DNA of 64,000 bases from Cryobacterium algoricola (lineage in GTDB: Bacteria > Actinomycetota > Actinomycetes > Actinomycetales > Microbacteriaceae): positions 434,001 to 498,000 of the forward strand of contig NZ_SOFG01000011.1 of NCBI RefSeq assembly GCF_004402485.1. The letters are read 5' to 3'. Shown here in pieces: positions 1-8,558 of the stretch. The position numbers and the translations under genes were made by a program. A model generated the notes under the pieces. That model worked only from the letters and a program-made list of their open reading frames with translations, did no database searches and was not told where the DNA came from. Positions within the stretch are counted from its first letter, which is position 1. Every line of letters starts with the position of its first letter.

Positions 1-16
1 AGAAACGCGGAGCGGG

Positions 17-1348
17 TCAGAACTGCTCGGCCTCTGTGGAACCGACGAGGGCGAGGGTCGCGCTGTTGGGGTTGAGCGCTGTGGCGATCTTGTCGAAGTA
101 GCCGGTACCGACCTCCCGCTGGTGGCGGGTGGCGGTGTAGCCGTCGGCCTCCGAGGCGAATTCGGCCTCCTGGAGTTCGACGTATGCGCTCATCTGGCGT
201 TCGGAGTAGTCCTTGGCCAGGGTGAACATGGAGTGGTTGAGGGCGTGGAAGCCAGCGAGGGTGATGAACTGGAAGGCGTAGCCGGCCTTGGCGAGTTCGC
301 GCTGGAACGCCTCGATCTGGGCGTCGTCGAGGTGCGACTTCCAGTTGAACGAGGGCGAGCAGTTGTAGGCGAGCTTCTTGCCGGGGAACTGCGCGTGGAT
401 CTCCTTCGCGAAGCGCTGCGCGAGCTCGAGGTCGGGCTCCGAGCTTTCCACCCAGAGCAGGTCGGCGTACGGCGCGTACGCGAGGCCGCGGGCGATGACG
501 ACGTCGATGCCGTTCTGGGTGTCGTAGAAGCCCTCCGCGGTGCGTTCCCCGGTGAGGAACTCCTGGTCGCGCTCGTCGATGTCGCTCGTGATGAGCGTCG
601 CGGCGAGGGAGTCGGTGCGCGCGATGATGATCGTCGGCACGCCCGCGACATCCGCTGCGAGACGGGCGGCGTTCAGGGTGCGGATGTGCTGCCCGGTGGG
701 GACGAGGACCTTGCCGCCCATGTGGCCGCACTTCTTCTCGCTCGCGAGCTGGTCTTCCCAGTGCACGCCGGCCGCCCCGGCCTCGATCATCGACTGCATG
801 AGTTCGTAGGCGTTGAGCGGGCCGCCGAAGCCGGCCTCTGCGTCGGCGACGATCGGTGCGAGCCAGTCGATGCCGGTGCCGGTGCCGCCGTTCGCGGCCG
901 CCTCACTCGTCTCGATCTGGTCGGCGCGGAGCAGCGCGTTGTTGATGCGGCGCACGACGGACGGGACCGAGTTCGCGGGGTAGAGCGACTGGTCGGGGTA
1001 GGTCTGGCCGGAGAGGTTCGCGTCGGCCGCAACCTGCCAGCCGGAGAGGTAGATGGCCTTGAGGCCGGCGCGCACCTGCTGTACGGCCTGGTTGCCGGTG
1101 AGGGCGCCGAGGGCGCGCACCCACTCGGGGTTTTCCTCGGTGCCGTTCTCGTGGATGAGCTTCCAGAGGTTCTCGGCGCCGCGGCGGGCGAGCGTGCGGT
1201 CTTCGCGAACAGACCCGCGGAGGCCGATGACGTCCTCTGCGGTGTAGTCGCGGCGGATGCCCTCCCAGCGTGCGTCGGCGGCCCACTCGAGGGCGAGCTC
1301 GGCGGCGGTCTGGGTCTGGTCTCCCGGGCGGGGTGCGTTCGCGGTCAT
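17..1348 (-). CDS. aceA: Isocitrate lyase
   Basis: This enzyme splits isocitrate into glyoxylate and succinate, the first step of the glyoxylate shunt needed for growth on acetate or fatty acids. The 443-residue protein has the family length and the catalytic signature KKCGHM at residues 205-210, with the active-site cysteine at 207. It also has the downstream [11 protein letters not shown] stretch. The ATG at 1348 is chosen because AAGGAGA lies just upstream; the frame stays open further upstream without a better ribosome site. It diverges from a RamB-type regulator, which in corynebacteria controls the acetate genes, so regulation by that neighbour is a reasonable inference. Confidence 0.97.
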   Translation of the reverse strand: MTANAPRPGDQTQTAAELALEWAADARWEGIRRDYTAEDVIGLRGSVREDRTLARRGAENLWKLIHENGTEENPEWVRALGALTGNQAVQQVRAGLKAIYLSGWQVAADANLSGQTYPDQSLYPANSVPSVVRRINNALLRADQIETSEAAANGGTGTGIDWLAPIVADAEAGFGGPLNAYELMQSMIEAGAAGVHWEDQLASEKKCGHMGGKVLVPTGQHIRTLNAARLAADVAGVPTIIIARTDSLAATLITSDIDERDQEFLTGERTAEGFYDTQNGIDVVIARGLAYAPYADLLWVESSEPDLELAQRFAKEIHAQFPGKKLAYNCSPSFNWKSHLDDAQIEAFQRELAKAGYAFQFITLAGFHALNHSMFTLAKDYSERQMSAYVELQEAEFASEADGYTATRHQREVGTGYFDKIATALNPNSATLALVGSTEAEQF

Positions 1349-1431
1349 GTTGTCTCCTTGGGTTTGCGTCATTGCTTGCCTGTGACACCTACTCTGCGGT
1401 GTTCTGGCAACCCGCACCCCGGCCGGATTCA

Positions 1432-1453
1432 CAGAAGAAATGCAGTTCTTCTG
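1432..1453. promoter_or_regulatory. Palindromic operator candidate between aceA and ramB
   Basis: A perfect 8-bp inverted repeat, CAGAAGAA-N6-TTCTTCTG, lies in the 141-bp divergent gap. A second, overlapping imperfect repeat pairs 1441-1451 with 1461-1471 (9 of 11 matches). Position and symmetry fit a dimeric HTH regulator acting on both genes. That RamB is the binder is inferred. Confidence 0.5.
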
Positions 1454-1489
1454 CTTGCGTGAAGTTCTGCAGCGTGTGAGCATGGTGCG

Positions 1490-2980
1490 ATGATCACCGC
1501 CGATCCCACCCTGCGCACCGCCCTGTCCCAGCCGGAACCCGACGAGCACGGGATCGATGCCCTGACCCTGGGCCGTCGCATCCGTGAACTCAGGGGCTCC
1601 CGCAGGATGACCCTCGACACCCTCGCTGCGGCGGTCGGGCGGGCGCCGTCGCAGGTCTCGATGATCGAGAACGGCAAGCGGGAGCCGCGGCTGTCGATGC
1701 TCCGCTCGATCGCGACCGCGCTCGGAACCACGGTCGACGAGCTGCTCAAGACGGAGGCGCCGTCGGAACGGGCCGCCCTGGAGATCGCGGTGGAACGCGC
1801 CCAGCGCGGGCCGGTGTTCACCGCACTCGGGCTCCCGCACATCCGAATCGGCCGGTCAACGAGCGATGAGGCACTCCAGACGATCCTCACCCTGCACCAC
1901 GAGATCGAGCGCCTGCACCGGGAACGGGCGGCGACCCCCGAAGAGGCGCGGCGGGCGAACGCCGAACTGCGCGGCATCATGCGCGCGCGGGACAACTACT
2001 TCCCCGAACTCGAGGCCCAGGCTGCCGGGCTGCTGCGCGCGGTCGGCCACAGCGGCGGACCGGTGCCGCAACGGGTCGTCGCCGACATGGCCGCGCACCT
2101 CGGCTACTCGCTGCACTATGTCGCGGACCTGCCTCACTCGACGCGCTCGGTCACCGACAAGCGCAACGGCCGGATCTACCTCCCGATCGAGCAGACCGCC
2201 TCCCGGGACACCCGGTCCCCGATCCTGCAGGCGTTCGCGAGCGCGCTGTGCGGGCACGAGGAGCCGACAAGTTATGCGGAATTTCTGCGGCAGCGGGTCG
2301 AGACCAACTACCTGACGGCGGCGATCCTGCTGCCGGAGGACGATGCCGTGAAACTTCTGGCCGAGGCCAAGACGCAGCGCAGCATCTCGATGGAGGACCT
2401 CCGCGACGCCTTCGCGGTGTCCTACGAGACGGCCGCGCACCGGTTCACGAACCTCGCGACGGCCCGGCTCGGCATCCCGGTGCACTTCATGAAGGTGCAC
2501 GAGTCCGGCACGATCATCAAGGCCTACGAGAACGACTCCGTCCGGTTCCCGAGCGACGCCCTCGGCGCCGTCGAGGGCACGACGGTCTGCCGCAGCTGGA
2601 CCGCCCGGACGGTCTTCGACGTCGCCGACCGGTTCAGCCCCTGGTACCAGTACACCGACACCCCCTCCGGCACCTTCTGGTGCACCTCCCGCATCGCCAA
2701 GGCGAAGGAGGGCGAGTACTCGGTGAGCGTGGGCGTGCCGTTCTCGGAGACGAAGTGGTTCCTCGGCCGCGAGACGAACAACCGTGCCGTCTCCCGCTGC
2801 CCGGACGAGAGCTGCTGCCGCAGCGCCCCCGACGAGCTCGCCGAGCGCTGGGCCGGCCAGGCCTGGCCCGCCGCGCGCACCCCGACGAGCCTGCTCGCCG
2901 CCCTCCCGACCGGCACCTTCCCCGGCGTCGACCAGACCGAGGTCTACCAGTTCCTGGAATCCCACTCCCCCACCCGCTGA
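1490..2980 (+). CDS. ramB: RamB-type XRE regulator of acetate metabolism
   Basis: This is a cytosolic DNA-binding regulator of 496 residues. An XRE helix-turn-helix occupies about residues 26-87, including [18 protein letters not shown]. An ImmA/IrrE-like middle region follows, with a degenerate zinc site (CGHEEP instead of HExxH). The C-terminal short-chain fatty-acyl regulator domain contains several cysteines ([10 protein letters not shown]). This architecture is that of RamB/PrpC-type regulators of acetate and propionate genes. The divergent position beside aceA supports control of the glyoxylate shunt. The start is the ATG at 1490; an ATG eight bases upstream reads directly into a stop codon. 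Confidence 0.88.
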   Translation: MITADPTLRTALSQPEPDEHGIDALTLGRRIRELRGSRRMTLDTLAAAVGRAPSQVSMIENGKREPRLSMLRSIATALGTTVDELLKTEAPSERAALEIAVERAQRGPVFTALGLPHIRIGRSTSDEALQTILTLHHEIERLHRERAATPEEARRANAELRGIMRARDNYFPELEAQAAGLLRAVGHSGGPVPQRVVADMAAHLGYSLHYVADLPHSTRSVTDKRNGRIYLPIEQTASRDTRSPILQAFASALCGHEEPTSYAEFLRQRVETNYLTAAILLPEDDAVKLLAEAKTQRSISMEDLRDAFAVSYETAAHRFTNLATARLGIPVHFMKVHESGTIIKAYENDSVRFPSDALGAVEGTTVCRSWTARTVFDVADRFSPWYQYTDTPSGTFWCTSRIAKAKEGEYSVSVGVPFSETKWFLGRETNNRAVSRCPDESCCRSAPDELAERWAGQAWPAARTPTSLLAALPTGTFPGVDQTEVYQFLESHSPTR

Positions 2981-3030
2981 GCAGATCCCACCCCCTGAGC
3001 GGACGCCGTCCCCTGAGCGGATGCCGATCG

Positions 3031-3122
3031 GCATGACTCCTGCAGATTTCCGGCTCGGCCCGGAAGCTGCCCGGAATTCCGGGGCCGGACATCCGGCATC
3101 CCGGAATTTGCAGGAGTTATGC
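3031..3122. terminator. Long hairpin between convergent genes
   Basis: About 22 bp at 3031-3053 are the near-perfect reverse complement of 3101-3122, and a smaller CCGGAATTCCGG palindrome lies between the arms. It sits between the ends of ramB and the transglutaminase gene and could stop transcription from both sides. There is no T-tract, so termination is inferred. Three near-copies of CCCCTGAGCGGA just upstream (about 2976-3022) form a short tandem repeat. Confidence 0.5.
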
Positions 3123-3124
3123 CA

Positions 3125-3970
3125 TCAGGCCTCGCGGGTGATCTCTACCTTGACGAAGAGCTGGGAGCCCGCGGAGCCGGCGTAGACGCCGCGGAGCGGC
3201 GGCACGTCGTTGTAGTCGCGACCGCGGCCGACGGAGACGTGCCGGTCACCGATCTCGATCAGGTTCGTCGGGTCGAATCCGCGCCACTCTCCGCAGAACC
3301 ACTCGACCCACGCGTGGGATTCGCCGGTGACGGTCTCGCCGACCTCCGCATTCGGTTTCGGGTGCAGATAGCCGGAGACGTACCTGGCCGGGATCCCGAC
3401 CGAGCGCAGCGCGCCGAGGGCGATGTGCGTGATGTCCTGGCAGACCCCGCGCCGGTCGTTCCAGGCCTCTTCCGCGGTCGAGTGCACGCCCGTGACTCCC
3501 TGGACGTACTGCATCTGGTCGCCGATCGCGGCACAGATCTCGTAGGCGGCAGAGCAGGAGCTCGTGTGGCGCGCGGCGATCTCTGCCGCGAGCGCCTCGA
3601 CATCCATCGGCGGTTTCGTCAGGCGGGTCTGCCGGGACTGTTCGAAGAGCGTCGAGGTGCGCAGGGCATCCGCGGCGAGGTCGACCCAGGTGTGTTCGTG
3701 GGTCTCGTGCTCGCGCGGCCGCACCTCGACGAGGCTGTTGGCGGTGAGCGTCAGCTCGGAGTGCGGGGTGAGCACCTCGAACGAGGAGACCCGGGTGCCC
3801 CAGTAGTCGGCGTAGTAGTGGTTGCCCGCCGTCGGGCTGATCTCGAGGTTCGAGAAGAGCACGAACTGGTCGACGGAACTGACCGGCAGCATCCGCGCCT
3901 CGTTGTAGGAGGCCGCGACCTCGCCCTTGTAGCGGTAGCCGGTCGTGTGCCGGATCCGGAGACGGTTCAC
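3125..3970 (-). CDS. Transglutaminase-like cysteine protease family protein
   Basis: This 281-residue cytosolic protein has an N-terminal bacterial transglutaminase-associated beta domain (RLRIRHTTGYRY) followed by a transglutaminase core. The core has the full Cys-His-Asp triad: Cys in RRGVCQDITHIAL, His in GESHAWVEW and Asp in GFDPTN. The GTG at 3970 overlaps the stop of the alpha-E gene by four bases, so it is translationally coupled and last in a three-gene operon. Mycobacterial homologues occur in the same trio. Its likely job is cleaving or transferring an amide bond in a peptide made by the ATP-grasp partner, but the substrate is unknown. Confidence 0.88.
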   Translation of the reverse strand: MNRLRIRHTTGYRYKGEVAASYNEARMLPVSSVDQFVLFSNLEISPTAGNHYYADYWGTRVSSFEVLTPHSELTLTANSLVEVRPREHETHEHTWVDLAADALRTSTLFEQSRQTRLTKPPMDVEALAAEIAARHTSSCSAAYEICAAIGDQMQYVQGVTGVHSTAEEAWNDRRGVCQDITHIALGALRSVGIPARYVSGYLHPKPNAEVGETVTGESHAWVEWFCGEWRGFDPTNLIEIGDRHVSVGRGRDYNDVPPLRGVYAGSAGSQLFVKVEITREA

Positions 3971-4896
3971 GAGGCTTCCCCTGTCCAGGTCGGAACGTTC
4001 CCCTTCGGGAAATACCGGTTGCCGATGGCCTCCGAGGCGGTACTGGTCGCGTCCTGGACGCGCATCATCTGCAGCGGCAGGTCGTTCAGGATGTCCATGA
4101 TCGGTCGGTACTCCAGCTGGCTGCGGATTTGGCCGAGCACCCGCTGGGCCTGGCCGGTGACGCCGGCCCGGTCGGTGCGCGGCTCGAGGTCGCGCAGGCA
4201 CTGTTCGGCGCGCGAGACGGAGAAGACGATCGACCGGGGGAACAACCGGTCCATCAGCAGGTATTCGGCGGCGTTCCGGGCCGACGGCACCCCGCGGTAG
4301 GTGCGCAGGTAGGACTCGTACGCGCCGCAGGAACGCAGGATCGTTGTCCACGACGGCCCGCTCGCTTCGGTCAGCGACCGGGTGGCGAGAAGACGAGCCG
4401 TCATGTCCGCCTGCTCCAGACTGCGCCCGAGAGTGAAGAAGTGCCAGGCGTCGTCCCGGCTCGCACCGGCTTCGACGATCCCGACGGCGAGCGCGGCGCG
4501 TTCCCGCACCCAGGCGAAGTAGTCGTGGGTCTTCTCGCTCGCGACCTTGCGCGGCATCCGCGCGCTCGTCGTGTTGAGGCATTCCCAGAGTTCGGTCGGC
4601 ACGATCTCCCGCGCGCGGCGGGCGTTCTCGCGTGCGGAGGTGATCGAGTACGCGATCGACGCCGGATGCGTGCGGTCCATGGCGAGGGTGGCGAGAACGT
4701 CCTTGCGGGTCAGCTCGCCCTCCTCGGGGACGGGGCTGCCCATCAGCTGCAGGAGCGACCGGCAGGCGAGGTTCTCCTCGATCCACGGATCCTCGAGCAG
4801 AAGCTGGAGGTGCACGTCGAGGATGCGGGCGGTGCCGTCGCTGCGCTCGATGTACCGTCCGATCCAGAACAGGCTTTCTGCAATGCGACTCAACAT
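3967..4896 (-). CDS. Alpha-E domain protein
   Basis: This is a 309-residue, mostly helical protein of the alpha-E (DUF403) family. It begins with the family motif MLSRIAESLFWIGRYIERSD and is of normal length. No catalytic residue is assigned for the family. It always travels with the circularly permuted ATP-grasp and transglutaminase genes, and here overlaps both: 7 bp with the upstream gene and 4 bp with the downstream one. This tight coupling suggests equimolar synthesis and a shared complex. A scaffold or carrier role is only inferred. Confidence 0.88.
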   Translation of the reverse strand: MLSRIAESLFWIGRYIERSDGTARILDVHLQLLLEDPWIEENLACRSLLQLMGSPVPEEGELTRKDVLATLAMDRTHPASIAYSITSARENARRAREIVPTELWECLNTTSARMPRKVASEKTHDYFAWVRERAALAVGIVEAGASRDDAWHFFTLGRSLEQADMTARLLATRSLTEASGPSWTTILRSCGAYESYLRTYRGVPSARNAAEYLLMDRLFPRSIVFSVSRAEQCLRDLEPRTDRAGVTGQAQRVLGQIRSQLEYRPIMDILNDLPLQMMRVQDATSTASEAIGNRYFPKGNVPTWTGEAS

Positions 4897-6605
4897 TCCC
4901 GGTCCTCCTGCGCCGATGACTTCGATGCCGCCGGCACCCCAACGGACACCGGTTGCTTCCCCTGCTGTTGCTGTTGCTGTTGCTCCTGCTGGTCGCTGTT
5001 GCCCAGAGGCTTGTCCTGCGGCGAGTGGTCGATGGAGTGTGCGCCCGCCACCGGAGCCTGGGTGTTCGCGGCCTGGTCGGCCACGAGACCCTGGATGTTG
5101 CGTGCGGAGGACTCGTGGTAGAAGTCGGGTTCGAGCCCGATCACCCAGGTGTCCTTCGATCCGCCGCCCTGGCTCGAGTTGACGACGAGCTCACCCTCGG
5201 GGAGCGCGACGCGGGTCAGACCGCCCGGCAGCACCCAGACATCCGTGCCGTCGTTCACGGCGAAGGGACGCAGGTCGGCATGGCGCGGCCGCATCCCGTC
5301 TTCGACGAGGGTCGGGATGGTCGAGAGCTGCACGACGGGCTGCGCGATCCAGCCACGCGGGTCACGCAGCAGCTGCTTCCGCAGCGTCGCGAGTTCCGCC
5401 TTCGACGCGGCAGGCCCCACGACAAGGCCCTTGCCCCCCGACCCGTCGACGGGCTTGACCACGAGCTCGTCGAGCCGGTCGAGCACCTCTTCGAGCGCGA
5501 GGGGATCCTCGAGCCGCCAGGTGTCGACGTTCGGGATGATCGGGTCTTCGGCGAGGTAGTAGCGGATGAGATCGGGCAGGTAGGTGTAGACGAGCTTGTC
5601 GTCCGCGACCCCGTTGCCGACCGCATTGGCGATCGTGACGTTCCCGAGCCGGGCGGCCATCAGCATGCCGGGCGACCCGAGCTGCGAGTCCGCGCGGAAC
5701 TGGAGCGGGTCGAGGAATTCGTCGTCGACCCGGCGATAGATGACGTCGACCCGGGTGGGGCCTGCGGTCGTGCGCATCCAGACGCGCCCGCCGGAGCAGA
5801 ACAGGTCGCGGCCTTCGACGAGTTCGACGCCCATCAGCCGGGCGAGCAGGGTGTGCTCGAAGTACGCGGAGTTGAAGACGCCCGGGGTGAGCACGACGAC
5901 GTTGGGGTCGTCGACCCCGGCGGGGGCGGATGCCCGCAGCGCCTGGAGAAGCTTGTTCGGGTAATCGCCGACCGGGCGCACCCGCATCGAGACGAAGAGT
6001 TCGGGAAGCGTCTGCGCCATCACGCGACGATTGGAGATGACGTAGCTCACGCCGCTGGGCACGCGGACGTTGTCCTCGAGCACCCGCCACGCGCCCTTCT
6101 CATCGCGGATGAGGTCGATGCCGGAGACCTGGATGCGCACGTTGTTGGCCGAGACGATGCCGGCGGCCTGGCGGTGGAAGTGGTTGGACGAACTGATCAG
6201 GCTCGCCGGGATGACGCCGTCGTGCACGGCGGCCTGGGGCCCGTAGATGTCCGCAAGGAACGCCTCGAGCGCGAGGACGCGCTGCTTGATGCCGGCCTCG
6301 ACGGTCACCCACTCCGGCTGTTCGATCACCCGCGGCACGGCGTCGAGCGGGAACGGCCGTTCCTCCCCCGCGAAGTCGAAGGTGACGCCCTGGGCGAGGT
6401 ACGAACTCGCGAGCGCCGCCGTGCGGCCCCGCAGTTCCTCCTGGGTCATCTTGGCCAGGGCGCCATAGACGTCCTTGTACGCGGCACGCGTTTCCGTCGG
6501 AGTGAGCGAGGACGGATCCGGGAACATCTCGTCCCAGGCGCTCCCTGACCCCGTCCGTTTCCGACTCTTCGTAGTGGCACCGTAGCCGGTGAACAGGTCA
6601 ACCAT
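4890..6605 (-). CDS. Circularly permuted ATP-grasp protein (type 2)
   Basis: This is a 571-residue cytosolic protein of the DUF404/DUF407 circularly permuted ATP-grasp family. Visible landmarks are the N-terminal RPFPLDAVPRVI block, the ATP-grasp block ELVVKPVDGSGGKGLVVGP and the C-terminal GGLTRVALPEGELVVNSSQGGGSKDTWV. Family logic predicts ATP-dependent ligation of a carboxylate to an amine. The last 60 residues form a low-complexity, glutamine-rich tail (a run of seven Q) that is probably disordered. It is the first gene of the operon with the alpha-E and transglutaminase genes. The ribosome site before the ATG at 6605 is weak. Confidence 0.9.
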   Translation of the reverse strand: MVDLFTGYGATTKSRKRTGSGSAWDEMFPDPSSLTPTETRAAYKDVYGALAKMTQEELRGRTAALASSYLAQGVTFDFAGEERPFPLDAVPRVIEQPEWVTVEAGIKQRVLALEAFLADIYGPQAAVHDGVIPASLISSSNHFHRQAAGIVSANNVRIQVSGIDLIRDEKGAWRVLEDNVRVPSGVSYVISNRRVMAQTLPELFVSMRVRPVGDYPNKLLQALRASAPAGVDDPNVVVLTPGVFNSAYFEHTLLARLMGVELVEGRDLFCSGGRVWMRTTAGPTRVDVIYRRVDDEFLDPLQFRADSQLGSPGMLMAARLGNVTIANAVGNGVADDKLVYTYLPDLIRYYLAEDPIIPNVDTWRLEDPLALEEVLDRLDELVVKPVDGSGGKGLVVGPAASKAELATLRKQLLRDPRGWIAQPVVQLSTIPTLVEDGMRPRHADLRPFAVNDGTDVWVLPGGLTRVALPEGELVVNSSQGGGSKDTWVIGLEPDFYHESSARNIQGLVADQAANTQAPVAGAHSIDHSPQDKPLGNSDQQEQQQQQQQGKQPVSVGVPAASKSSAQEDREC

Positions 6606-6759
6606 GGTCGGAGCGTAGTCGCCTCATGTTGCGGGATTGTTTCGCCACACCGCTCGAAATCGATGTATGCAACATGACGGATTGGTAGGCAACGAATTCG
6701 ACATTTATGGCGCTTTACCGCAAAATGTGGTCAAGATTGCATACAGCTTCTGGAGCGCG
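6606..6759. promoter_or_regulatory. AT-rich divergent promoter region
   Basis: This 154-bp gap between the ATP-grasp and ABC-like genes is markedly less GC-rich than its surroundings and contains several AT-rich hexamers on both strands. It is the only plausible place for promoters of the two divergent units. No exact -35/-10 pair could be fixed. Confidence 0.35.
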
Positions 6760-7734
6760 ATGATTGGCCCGCCCGTGACCCCTTTCCCCGATCCCGACTT
6801 CGCCGTCACGGCATCGGGAGCCGCGAAGCCGTCCGCCGCCGCCGCCGCCGCCAACGACCACCCGGATGAGGACCCAGTGCCCTCGCACGCCTTCCGGGCG
6901 AGTTCCGTGCTCGACGTCCGCGGCCTCGGCATCTCGTCGACCCTCGCGACGCTGACCCCGGTGGATGCGATCACCCTGTCCGTCTCCCACGGCGAGTCCC
7001 TGGGCCTCGTCGGAACCGTCGCGGCCGGCGCGATCTCGGTCGCGCTCGCCATCGCGGGGCGGCTCCCGGAGGGCGCCTCGGTCGCGACCGGCTCGATCCT
7101 CGTCGAGGGAATCGAACTGGTCGGTCTCAAGCGTCGCCCGGCAGCCCGCCTGCTCGGCACCGCGATCGGCTACCTCCCCGCCGACCCGCTCAGCGGCTTC
7201 GACCGCAGCCGCTCGGTCAGGAACCAGCTTGCCGGCGCACTGCGGAAACGCATCGGCGTCACCCCGGACGTCGCGCGGCGGCACATCGTCGACCTGCTCG
7301 ACCTGGTCGGTGTCGTCGATCCGGCCGCTCGGGCCCGGCAATATCCGCAGGACCTCGACCCCGTCGTGCTCCACCGGGTGGTCCTGGCCGCCGTCCTCTC
7401 CGGCGACCCCGCCCTCGTCATCGCCGTCTCCCCCGGCACGGGGCTGGAACCGGACGCGCGGGCCGCGCACGCCATCCTGCTGCGCGACGTGTGGCACGCG
7501 AAAGAGTTCGCGCTCCTCGTCGCGTCGACCGATTTCGAGATCGTCGCGGAGACCTGTGACCGGGTTGCGGTGCTCGAGGCCGGCCGGATCGCCCGGCACG
7601 GCTCCGTCGCCGAGATCCTGGACGCGGGTTATGGAGTGAAGTCCGCCAGGTCGGCCAGGTCGGCCAGGTCGGCCGCATCGATAGCGTCAGCGTCGAGCTC
7701 GACCGCGTCGAGCGGACTGGCCGTCGCGGACTGA
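6760..7734 (+). CDS. Catalytically dead ABC-type ATPase homologue
   Basis: This 324-residue protein aligns by eye with peptide/nickel-type (OppD/DppD) ABC ATPases across the whole nucleotide-binding domain. All catalytic motifs are lost. Walker A reads GTVAAGAIS rather than GxxGxGKS. The signature LSGGQ region reads PQDLDPVVL. Walker B reads LVIAVSPGTG, lacking the D-E pair, and the switch histidine is replaced (ASTDFEIV). The frame is intact with normal codon use, so it looks kept rather than decayed. The ATG at 6760 is preferred because GGAG precedes it; the frame is open further upstream. The last 35 codons overlap the convergent GntR gene and contain Ser/Ala/Arg repeats. A regulatory or structural pseudo-ATPase role is inferred. 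Confidence 0.7.
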   Translation: MIGPPVTPFPDPDFAVTASGAAKPSAAAAAANDHPDEDPVPSHAFRASSVLDVRGLGISSTLATLTPVDAITLSVSHGESLGLVGTVAAGAISVALAIAGRLPEGASVATGSILVEGIELVGLKRRPAARLLGTAIGYLPADPLSGFDRSRSVRNQLAGALRKRIGVTPDVARRHIVDLLDLVGVVDPAARARQYPQDLDPVVLHRVVLAAVLSGDPALVIAVSPGTGLEPDARAAHAILLRDVWHAKEFALLVASTDFEIVAETCDRVAVLEAGRIARHGSVAEILDAGYGVKSARSARSARSAASIASASSSTASSGLAVAD

Positions 7735-8417
7735 TCGGCGCCCGGGCCGACGATGGCGCCCTCGTCCCGGTCCCAGCTCTGCACCGAATTGCGCGCGGCA
7801 AGGATGTGCGACCGCATGGCCGTCGCAGCCCAAAGCGCGTCGCGCGAGATCAGGGCGGCGAGGATGTCGCGGTGATGGTGATTGCTCACCGCGCGGAAGG
7901 ATCCGCTGTCGCGCCGGAAGGCCTTCGCCATCAGCGGCACCCGGCCGACGGACACGGTCAGGCGAGTGAGCTGGGCGTTCTCGGCGGCGGTGACGATGAT
8001 GCGGTGGAATTCAGCGTTGAGTTCGCCGAGCCGGGAGATTCCGGCGTCGTCCTCCGCGAGCACGAACTCATCCATCACGGTGATCAGGTCGGCGAGGCGC
8101 GCGAGGTCGTTGTCGGAGATCCGCACCGCGGCGAGGCCTGCCGCGCGGCTCTCGAGCATGGCCCGCAGGTAGTAGGTCTCGCGCATCTGCTCGGTCGTCC
8201 AGGCGATGACCGTGGCACCCTTGTTCGGCACGAACTCGACAAGGCCGGTCTCGTCGAGCCGCCGCAGCGCCTCCCGGATCGGGGTACGGCTGACGCCGAG
8301 TTCCTCGGCGAGCGCCTGCTCGCGCAGGGTGGCATTGCCCGGGATCTCACCGGAGAGAATGCGCCCGCGCAGGTACGCAAATGCGGCCTGACCGCCTGTT
8401 ACCGACACTATGTCCAC
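7629..8417 (-). CDS. GntR/FadR-family regulator with FCD domain
   Basis: This is a 262-residue transcription regulator. A winged HTH lies at residues 12-75 (SGEIPGNATLREQALAEELG, then SRTPIREALRRL), followed by an FCD ligand-binding domain. The C-terminus is an acidic ADLADLADLADF repeat. It starts with GTG at 8417, with GAGGG nine bases upstream. It lies directly downstream of the glutaryl-CoA dehydrogenase gene on the same strand, so it may control glutarate/lysine catabolism. The ligand is not identifiable from sequence. Confidence 0.88.
   Translation of the reverse strand: MDIVSVTGGQAAFAYLRGRILSGEIPGNATLREQALAEELGVSRTPIREALRRLDETGLVEFVPNKGATVIAWTTEQMRETYYLRAMLESRAAGLAAVRISDNDLARLADLITVMDEFVLAEDDAGISRLGELNAEFHRIIVTAAENAQLTRLTVSVGRVPLMAKAFRRDSGSFRAVSNHHHRDILAALISRDALWAATAMRSHILAARNSVQSWDRDEGAIVGPGADQSATASPLDAVELDADAIDAADLADLADLADFTP
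7645..7671. repeat. Three tandem 9-bp repeats
   Basis: The unit GCCAGGTCG is repeated three times without gaps. It encodes the Ser-Ala-Arg repeats at the end of the dead ABC protein and, on the other strand, the Ala-Asp-Leu repeats at the end of the GntR protein. Copy number could vary by slippage without shifting either frame. Confidence 0.85.
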
Positions 8418-8558
8418 CCCGATGCCCTCGTTGCCACGTGCGCGCCTTTCAACTATTGCACACGCGGTTCCAGAGAAGACGGCGTGGATGCCCCGTCAGG
8501 CCCAGGCGGCGCGAAGTGGGGGTACGGCCGGAATCGTCCTCCGATTGCCCCGCCCGGG

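Noticed and set aside
1349..1840. Possible 164-residue N-terminal extension of isocitrate lyase
   Set aside because: It runs antisense through the ramB gene, has no family similarity, and a good ribosome site supports the start at 1348.
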